Assembly: GCA_005954745.1 (NCBI GenBank) | Contig: CP040678.1 | Location: 2,852,001-2,916,000, forward strand | Length of the DNA: 64,000 nucleotides | Reading direction: 5' to 3' | DNA from: Halostella pelagica | GTDB taxonomy: Archaea; Halobacteriota; Halobacteria; Halobacteriales; Natronoarchaeaceae | Part shown: positions 58,642-64,000 of the stretch, one piece after another | Position numbering within the stretch: the first letter of the stretch is position 1 | How the letters are laid out: each line of letters starts with the position of its first letter | Program-made: the position numbers and the translations under genes | The notes under the pieces: generated by a model | Database searches by the model: none | What the model saw: only the letters and a program-made list of their open reading frames with translations | What the model was told of the DNA's origin: nothing

Positions 58642-59715
58642 GTGCTCCAAGCCGTCATCACCGTCTTCCTCGACTCGCCGACCGCCGACCTCCTGCGGTT
58701 GCTCGCGGTGCCCGTATTCGCCTGGGCCGCTTACCGAGACGTGGCGACCCGCCGAGTCCCGAACTGGACGTGGGCACCGCTCGCGCTCCTCGCGCTGGCG
58801 TTGCTGGGCTGGGAGGCCTGGACAGCCTGGACCGCGAGCGAGTTCGCCTGGCGGCGCTTTCTCGTCCCGGCGGCGGTAAGCGCCGGCCTCGTGATCCCGA
58901 TAGCCTACCTGTTCTGGCGCACGGGCGGGTTCGGCGGGGCCGACGCCAAGGCGCTGATGGTGATCGCCTTGCTCTTTCCTGTCTATCCAGTCTATCTGCT
59001 GCCGAGTGGCACGCTCCCGCTTCAGGCGACGAACATCCGGGTGTTTTCCTTCACGGTGCTTACGAACACGGTGCTTTTCGGCCTCGCCGCACCGCTCCTG
59101 CTCGCCGCGCGGAACGCCGCTGCCGGGCGAGTGTCGTCGGTGATGTTCGTCGGCCGTCCCGTCGCTGTCGGGAACATCCCCGAGACTCACGGCCGACTGC
59201 TCGACGGCCCGGCGGGCGCGACTCGGCGCGGGCTCGACCTGGACGCTCTCAGGATGTATCTCCGGTGGCGTGGGATCGACTTCGAGACGCTCCGGTCCCG
59301 TGCCGACGCGCTACGCGACCCGGCGACGCTCCCGGACGAACCGAACCCGCCGACGGACGGCGCAGTCAGCGCCGTACCGACCGACGACCCGGCGGCTAGT
59401 GACGACCCGCTTGACGGTGCCGCCGACGGTGCGACGCGTGACTGCGCGGCTGAAGACTCCGGGGGCGATAGCCCCGAAGACGCCGACGCGTTCGACGACC
59501 CGTGGGGCGCAGAGGCGTTCCTGACGGACGTCGACAGCGCGTACGGTGCGACGGCCGAGGACCTGCGCGACGGCCTCGACGTTCTCGCGGCCGAGGACTC
59601 GGTGTGGGTGTCGCCCGGCATCCCGTTTATCGTCCCCATGTTCGTCGGCCTCGTGGTGGCACTGACCTACGGTGACGTGCTGTTCGGCCTGTTCGCGCTC
59701 GTCGGTACCGTGTAG
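58642..59715 (+). CDS. A24-family prepilin/preflagellin peptidase (PibD-like)
   Basis: A 357-residue membrane aspartyl protease that cleaves class III signal peptides of archaellins and pilins. The first catalytic Asp is in AAYRDVATRRVPNWTWAPLA and the second in the GxGD-like FGGADAKALMVIALLF. About six helices lie at residues 1-165 and two more at the C-terminus (SPGIPFIVPMFVGLVVALTY). Between them is a soluble, acidic and partly disordered insertion of about 160 residues (~170-330, DAFDDPWGAEAFLTDVDSAY), longer than in most archaeal PibD proteins. The start is GTG at 58642. Confidence 0.88.
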   Translation: MLQAVITVFLDSPTADLLRLLAVPVFAWAAYRDVATRRVPNWTWAPLALLALALLGWEAWTAWTASEFAWRRFLVPAAVSAGLVIPIAYLFWRTGGFGGADAKALMVIALLFPVYPVYLLPSGTLPLQATNIRVFSFTVLTNTVLFGLAAPLLLAARNAAAGRVSSVMFVGRPVAVGNIPETHGRLLDGPAGATRRGLDLDALRMYLRWRGIDFETLRSRADALRDPATLPDEPNPPTDGAVSAVPTDDPAASDDPLDGAADGATRDCAAEDSGGDSPEDADAFDDPWGAEAFLTDVDSAYGATAEDLRDGLDVLAAEDSVWVSPGIPFIVPMFVGLVVALTYGDVLFGLFALVGTV

Positions 59716-59838
59716 CGAGCGGATCGGCTCGGTACCCACTGTGTCGTCTCTTTCTGATCCTCCAAACAGCGAGAGCGCCGCGGCCGCCCCGGTAACCATC
59801 ATGGTTTATTGTGATCGAGAGACTACGTTAGGGAAGTC

Positions 59839-60357
59839 ATGAGCAGTGAACGACCATCCGAAACCGGAACGTTACCTGCCGAAGAGATGGGGGTCGCAGC
59901 GGAGATCCCGATCACGCTCCGTCTGATCGGGACGGCCATGCTCAGTGGATTAGTCGGGATGGTTCTGATGATCCCCGTACTGGTCGGACTGCCGGTGGCG
60001 CTCGACCTGTTCCAGACCGAGCCGATCGTGCGGTTCGCGTCGTTCGCGTCCTTCCTCGGGTTCGAACCGAGCCTGGCGGTGGGCGTCGCGCTATTCGTCC
60101 TCGGTGGGACGCTGTTCCTCCCGGTCCAGTTCCTCGTCGTCGGCGCGTTCCTCCCGCCGGAATCGCCTCGGTACGCCCGCGGCGCTAGCTTCGGACTCAT
60201 CTACTGGATCGGCTTCCTGATGGCGTTCTGGCCCCCCGGTGGCACGCTCGCGGTCGGACTGTTCGTCGTGGTTTCGTTCCTCTATCACCTGTTCTACGGC
60301 CTCGCGCTGGGCTACCTGATCGACAGGTGGGCTGAGATACCGCAACACGGGGTGTGA
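59839..60357 (+). CDS. Four-helix membrane protein of unknown function (DUF6789-like)
   Basis: A 172-residue membrane protein: a short hydrophilic N-terminus and helices LIGTAMLSGLVGMVLMIPVL, LAVGVALFVLGGTLFLPVQF, ASFGLIYWIGFLMAFWPPGG and VGLFVVVSFLYHLFYGLALG. The order and the FYGLALGYL end resemble haloarchaeal DUF6789-type proteins found near copper-oxidase genes, but no such gene is near. A TTTATT box lies about 33 nt upstream. Confidence 0.72.
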   Translation: MSSERPSETGTLPAEEMGVAAEIPITLRLIGTAMLSGLVGMVLMIPVLVGLPVALDLFQTEPIVRFASFASFLGFEPSLAVGVALFVLGGTLFLPVQFLVVGAFLPPESPRYARGASFGLIYWIGFLMAFWPPGGTLAVGLFVVVSFLYHLFYGLALGYLIDRWAEIPQHGV

Positions 60358-60403
60358 CCGCCACGTTCCCGGCCGCGATAGAATTCGCGCGGGGGCCTCG
60401 ATA

Positions 60404-60673
60404 TTATAACGCGTCGTAGACGGGATAGACGAGGGTCCAGAGCGCCGCGAACGCCGCGCCGACGACCACGACGGCGGCCAGGATGTCCGTCGACGCGCGG
60501 GGACCGGAGAGGAGCGCCCAAAACGTCGCGATGGGGAGACAGACCGTGACGGCGAGACTCCCGAGTTCGACCGCCGCGATCGTCGGGTTCGCCCGCAGTT
60601 CCGCCAGGATCCCGTCAGTGTCGGCCGCGCCGTCGTCGGCCGTCCCGTCCGCCGCGCTCGCCTCGTCGTCCAT
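60404..60673 (-). CDS. Small two-helix membrane protein
   Basis: An 89-residue protein with an acidic N-terminal third ([20 protein letters not shown]) and two helices ([20 protein letters not shown] and [20 protein letters not shown]). No family is recognised. The start MDDEAS is preferred because longer frames run into the divergent hisI promoter. Confidence 0.65.
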   Translation of the reverse strand: MDDEASAADGTADDGAADTDGILAELRANPTIAAVELGSLAVTVCLPIATFWALLSGPRASTDILAAVVVVGAAFAALWTLVYPVYDAL

Positions 60674-60761
60674 ATCGTCCCGTGCGCGCCAGACCACTAA
60701 AACAGTCCCGGCGTCGGCACGAACAAAAGACCTATTCGCCGCAACGACGTGTTTCCCGGAT

Positions 60762-61136
60762 ATGACCGCCGCCACCGCCGTGGAGATGGATTTCGGCGAG
60801 AACGGCCGTATTCCGGCCGTTGCCCAGGACGCCGAAACGCGCGAGGTGTTGATGCTCGCGTACGTCACGCCCGAGGCCCTCGAACGCACCCGCGAGACGG
60901 GGCGCGCTCACTACTACTCGCGGAGCAGGGACGAACTCTGGGAGAAAGGGGCGACCAGCGGCCACGTGCAACGCGTCGAGGAGGTACGCGTCGACTGCGA
61001 CGGGGACAGCGTCCTCTATCTCGTCGAACAGGAGGGCGGCGCGTGCCACACCGGCTTCGCCTCGTGTTTCTACCGCACCGCCGACGGCGAGCGCGTCGGC
61101 GAGAAGGTGTTCGATCCCGACGATGTCTACGAGTAA
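60762..61136 (+). CDS. hisI: Phosphoribosyl-AMP cyclohydrolase
   Basis: A 124-residue Zn2+/Mg2+ enzyme of histidine biosynthesis that opens the purine ring of [25 protein letters not shown] and [20 protein letters not shown] are diagnostic, [20 protein letters not shown] supplies the Asp and Cys metal ligands, and [11 protein letters not shown] holds the last cysteine. It is monofunctional, without a PR-ATP pyrophosphatase domain. It is followed after nine bases by the coiled-coil gene. Confidence 0.97.
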   Translation: MTAATAVEMDFGENGRIPAVAQDAETREVLMLAYVTPEALERTRETGRAHYYSRSRDELWEKGATSGHVQRVEEVRVDCDGDSVLYLVEQEGGACHTGFASCFYRTADGERVGEKVFDPDDVYE

Positions 61137-61145
61137 CACTTGTTC

Positions 61146-62261
61146 ATGAGTGAGAACCCCATCGCCGCGCTCGAATCCGCCGACGAAACGGTTCGATCCG
61201 TGGAGCGAGAGATCGAAGCGTTCGGCGAATCGAGCGTGACGACCGTCGCGGACGCGTACGGCGACATGGTCGACCTGTTCGAGCGCTACGAGGACCGCGC
61301 GACCGGCACCGGCGACTTCCAGGCGTTCGTGGAGTTTCAGGACGCCGTTGCCCAACTGGTCGAAGGGCTCCCGGACGACATGACCCACCGCGACGCCTTC
61401 GAGGAGACGCTCGACGTGCTCGACAAGCGCCGCCTGAGCGAGAGCGATTTCGCCGCCGCGCGCGAGACGCTCGCCGACGTCGCGTCCGTCGCGGAACTGC
61501 CGGAAGAGCGCGCGAACGCGCTCGAAACGTACCGCGACGCCCGAAAGGCGGCGGCCCGCAGGAAAGGGACAGTCGAAGACCGGATCGACCACCTCGAACG
61601 CCTGCTCGAACTCGGCGACGCCGACCTCGACGCGCCCGTCGATACGCTCCGCGACCCGATCGAGGCGTACAACGAGGCCGTCCGCGACGCGTTCCGGACG
61701 TTCCGGAGCGAGGAGAGCGCCCGCACGGTGCTCGGACTCGCCGTCGACGCCGACAAGTACCCGCTGGTCGACCTCGACCCGCCGCCGTCGGACCTTCTCG
61801 ACTACGTCCGCGAATCACCGGCCGGCGAGGAGCCGATACCGACGCTGCTCTCGTACGCCGACTACTCGAAGTCGAAACTCGACCACTACGTCGACGACGC
61901 CGCGACGCTCAAACGGCAGGTCGCAACGCGCCAGACCTACCTCGAACGCTTCGACGCTGACCCGCTCACGGTGGAGTGGCCGCCGACGGACGCCGACCGA
62001 CTGTGGTGGCGTACCCGGGAACTGATCTCGCTCGTCTCGCGGTTCGCATCCGAAGAGGTCGTGGCGCGGCTCCGCGACGTGCGTACGTTGACCCGCGAGG
62101 ACGACTACGAACGCCTCCGGAACGCCGCCGTCGCACGAGAACGACTCGGCCCCGAGGAACGCGACCGCCTCGCCTCCGGCGACGTCGCCGACGAACTGGC
62201 GGACCTGCGCGAGGAGCGCGACGCCCTCGCCGACGCGCTCGGCGAGTATCCGGACCGCTAG
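61146..62261 (+). CDS. Coiled-coil haloarchaeal protein of unknown function (DUF7118-like)
   Basis: A 371-residue, almost wholly alpha-helical acidic protein. Examples of its helices are ALESADETVRSVEREIEAFG, VTTVADAYGDMVDLFERYED, KGTVEDRIDHLERLLELGDA and VVARLRDVRTLTREDDYERL. Heptad patterns suggest several antiparallel coiled coils. A short Pro-rich motif (VDLDPPPSDLLDYVRESPAG) lies near the middle. There is no catalytic or nucleotide-binding motif. It is directly downstream of hisI and may be co-transcribed, without an obvious functional link. Confidence 0.8.
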   Translation: MSENPIAALESADETVRSVEREIEAFGESSVTTVADAYGDMVDLFERYEDRATGTGDFQAFVEFQDAVAQLVEGLPDDMTHRDAFEETLDVLDKRRLSESDFAAARETLADVASVAELPEERANALETYRDARKAAARRKGTVEDRIDHLERLLELGDADLDAPVDTLRDPIEAYNEAVRDAFRTFRSEESARTVLGLAVDADKYPLVDLDPPPSDLLDYVRESPAGEEPIPTLLSYADYSKSKLDHYVDDAATLKRQVATRQTYLERFDADPLTVEWPPTDADRLWWRTRELISLVSRFASEEVVARLRDVRTLTREDDYERLRNAAVARERLGPEERDRLASGDVADELADLREERDALADALGEYPDR

Positions 62262-62384
62262 TCCTCGCTACGCCGGGGCAGTTCAAACGCGCCGCACTCC
62301 ACGCCTTTGGCCTCACTCATGCGTCAGCCTTCGCTGTGTCGAGCGCTCTGGCACGCACTCCGCTCCACTACTCGAACACGACGC

Positions 62385-63749
62385 TCACGCGTCGGTTCTC
62401 GCTGCGTCGAGTGCGGCGCGCATCCCCTCTGCCAACTCCTCCGCTCGCGCCTGCTCGCGGGCTTCAGCGTATATCCGGACCAGCGGTTCGGTGCCGCTCG
62501 GGCGGGCGAGCACCCAGGCGTCGCCGTAGTCGAGGCGGTATCCGTCGGTCGCGTCGAGCGCCGCTTCGGACCCCTGAGCGCGGGCCTCGGCGGCCGTTAG
62601 CATCGCACGGCACTCGTCGTCGGTGTCGTACTCGATGTTCAGCCGGACGTTGTAGTAGTCGTCGTAGGGTGAAACGAGTTCACTCAACGGGCGCTCCGCG
62701 ACGAGTTCGAGAAATCGCGCGCCGATGTACGCGCCGTCGCGGGCGAGGCGGTAATCCGGGAAGAAGACGCCGCCGTTGCCCTCCCCCGCGATGGGCACCG
62801 TTGCGCCCTCGGCGCGCAGGTCACGGATGCGCGAGATGATGTTCGTCGAACCGATGGGCGTGAGTTCGAGGGTCGCGCCGACCGACTGAACCACGTCGAC
62901 GAGGCGCTGGGAGACGTTGACCGCCGACACCGTCGTGTCGTCCTGAGAGAGCTCCGCGGCGGCCAGCGCGGCGAAGGTCGCGTCGCCCTCGACGTACTCG
63001 CCGCGTTCGTCGTAGAAGATGGCGCGGTCCGCGTCGCCGTCGTGAGCGATTCCGATGTCGGCGTCCGTCGACGCGACGAGGCGGCCGAGGTCGTCCAGGT
63101 TCTCCGGCACCGGCTCGGGGTCGCGTCCCGGAAAGTGCCCGTCCGGCTGCGAGTTGACCGTGACGACGCGACAGCCCAGTTCGCGGAAGAACTCCGGGCT
63201 GGTGAGTGCACCTGCACCGTGGCCCGGGTCGAGGGCGACGGTCAGGTCGGCGTCGGCGATCAGGTCGCCGTCGACGGCGGCGTGGAGCTGGTCGATGTAC
63301 TCGCGCTGAGCGCCGTCGACGGACCGCGCTCGGCCGGTCCGGTCCCACGACACCGTCTCGAAGCGCTCGGCGAGGAGATGTTCCTCGACGCGTTCGAGGT
63401 CGGCGACCGATAGCTCGACGCCGTCGGGACCGATCAGTTTCATGCCGTTGAACTCTGGCGGGTTGTGCGAGGCCGTGATCATCAGCGCCGGAACGCCCTC
63501 CCGCTCCGCGTACGCCTGCAGTCCCGGCGTCGGGACGATACCGAGACGGTCGACGTCAGTGCCGACACTCGCCAGGCCGCTGGCGGCGGCGTCTGCGAGC
63601 ATCCGGCCCGTCTTCCGCGTGTCCCGAGCGATAGCGACCCTGTCAGCGTTCCAAACCGTCCCCGCCGCTTTGGCGACCCGAAGGAGGAACTCGGGCCCCA
63701 GCGACTCGTTGACCACGCCCCGCGTTCCGCTCGACCCGAACACTTCCAT
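62385..63749 (-). CDS. glmM: Phosphohexomutase (phosphoglucosamine/phosphomannomutase family)
   Basis: A 454-residue alpha-D-phosphohexomutase, probably converting glucosamine-6-P to glucosamine-1-P or the mannose equivalents for glycan synthesis. The start motif is MEVFGSSGTRGVVNESLGPE, the phosphorylated Ser94 is in MITASHNPPEFNG, the metal loop is IAHDGDADRAIFYDERGE, the sugar-binding motif is AGEGNGGVFFPDYRLARDGA, and the phosphate-binding end is VLARPSGTEPLVRIYAEA. The symbol glmM is the usual archaeal annotation; manB activity is possible. It is divergent from the truncated gene at the right edge. Confidence 0.92.
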   Translation of the reverse strand: MEVFGSSGTRGVVNESLGPEFLLRVAKAAGTVWNADRVAIARDTRKTGRMLADAAASGLASVGTDVDRLGIVPTPGLQAYAEREGVPALMITASHNPPEFNGMKLIGPDGVELSVADLERVEEHLLAERFETVSWDRTGRARSVDGAQREYIDQLHAAVDGDLIADADLTVALDPGHGAGALTSPEFFRELGCRVVTVNSQPDGHFPGRDPEPVPENLDDLGRLVASTDADIGIAHDGDADRAIFYDERGEYVEGDATFAALAAAELSQDDTTVSAVNVSQRLVDVVQSVGATLELTPIGSTNIISRIRDLRAEGATVPIAGEGNGGVFFPDYRLARDGAYIGARFLELVAERPLSELVSPYDDYYNVRLNIEYDTDDECRAMLTAAEARAQGSEAALDATDGYRLDYGDAWVLARPSGTEPLVRIYAEAREQARAEELAEGMRAALDAARTDA

Positions 63750-63833
63750 TACCTGTATCTATCTGTATGCGTTCCCAAAGTGGTTCCGAAGAACGCCGGA
63801 ACGCTTTCCGTGGTGGCACGCCACGCCACCCAC

Positions 63834-64000
63834 ATGGTCAGCATCGACGAGAAGCGGGTGTACGGCGACAAGACCGGGCAGACGACGGCCTACGTCGCCG
63901 CCGGCCAGGGGGTCGCCAGCGTGTCCGTCTCCGCCGACCGGGTCGGACAGTACGGCATCGACCACGAGTGTACCGCGCTCGACGTTGCCGCGACGGACGG
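63834..64000 (+). CDS. Haloarchaeal protein of unknown function, 5' part (DUF7112-like)
   Basis: The first 55 codons are visible (MVSIDEKRVYGDKTGQTTAY, then VAAGQGVASVSVSADRVGQY); the rest lies beyond the window. The pattern of short strands suggests a beta-rich domain. I recall a DUF7112 family with a similar N-terminus, but this is uncertain. It is divergent from glmM across an 84-bp gap. Confidence 0.65.
   Translation, partial: MVSIDEKRVYGDKTGQTTAYVAAGQGVASVSVSADRVGQYGIDHECTALDVAATD

Noticed and set aside
1-64000. tRNA, rRNA, integrase or insertion-sequence transposase genes
   Set aside because: I looked for T-loop-like motifs, rRNA-like stretches and transposase or integrase motifs and found none I could support. 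This was by eye, so a short tRNA could have been missed.

Overview
The window is chromosomal DNA of a halophilic archaeon (class Halobacteria). The signs are high GC, strongly acidic proteins, Tat-type lipobox signals, a HalX response regulator, a 2Fe-2S halo-ferredoxin, MCM, SRP54/FtsY, eIF6, archaeal ribosomal proteins L39e/L31e/L18a and many leaderless genes with a TATA box 25-30 nt before the start codon. I see no rRNA, tRNA, CRISPR array or intact transposase. The species cannot be named from this sequence.

Layout. 1-1.3 kb: a truncated Tat lipoprotein and an aldo/keto reductase. 1.5-7.2 kb: mcm followed by five uncharacterised haloarchaeal genes and a MinD/ParA-like ATPase. 7.1-10.7 kb: a gate-domain membrane protein, two half-size MgtE-like transporters, surE and a small gene. 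10.8-20.2 kb: translation and protein targeting on the minus strand (rpl39e, rpl31e, eif6, rpl18a, pfdA, ftsY, then srp54). Between ftsY and srp54 lies a 4.3-kb segment carrying a HalX regulator, an FrhB-type flavoprotein and a siroheme reductase, bracketed by two copies of a 79-bp palindromic repeat. 20.2-24.7 kb: a small frameshifted membrane gene, thpR, a TPR gene with a DUF424 gene, and a tightly overlapping HTH/membrane-sensor operon. 24.8-30.5 kb: sufS and sufU-like Fe-S genes around an exported LVIVD protein, a Cas4-like protein, Sua5/YrdC, a redoxin lacking cysteine and a glutaredoxin-like protein.

30.6-48.7 kb: transport and metabolism, with a CNNM/CorC-type transporter, a sarcosine-oxidase-family flavoenzyme, a PiT phosphate transporter, a cupin, CstA, an ArsA/Get3-like ATPase, upp, a complete TAXI-TRAP system, an IMPACT-family protein and an ACT-domain regulator. 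48.8-64 kb: a 1023-residue sensor kinase with a degenerate receiver, hisB, a TFB-like protein without a zinc ribbon, hisA, two tandem PiT transporters showing a gene-conversion footprint, ferredoxin, a CBS protein, a prepilin-type peptidase, hisI, a coiled-coil protein, a phosphohexomutase and the start of another gene.

The most interesting region is the repeat-bracketed segment at 12.4-16.7 kb. Its FrhB-like protein (two 4Fe-4S motifs plus FrhB domains) is translationally coupled to a siroheme reductase. This is the domain set that methanogens fuse as F420-dependent sulfite reductase (Fsr), here split over two genes and apparently inserted between srp54 and ftsY. Second are the mcm-to-minD block of unknown genes and the HTH/DUF7521/sensor operon with its 25-codon bridging ORF. 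DUF numbers are given from memory and should be treated as provisional.
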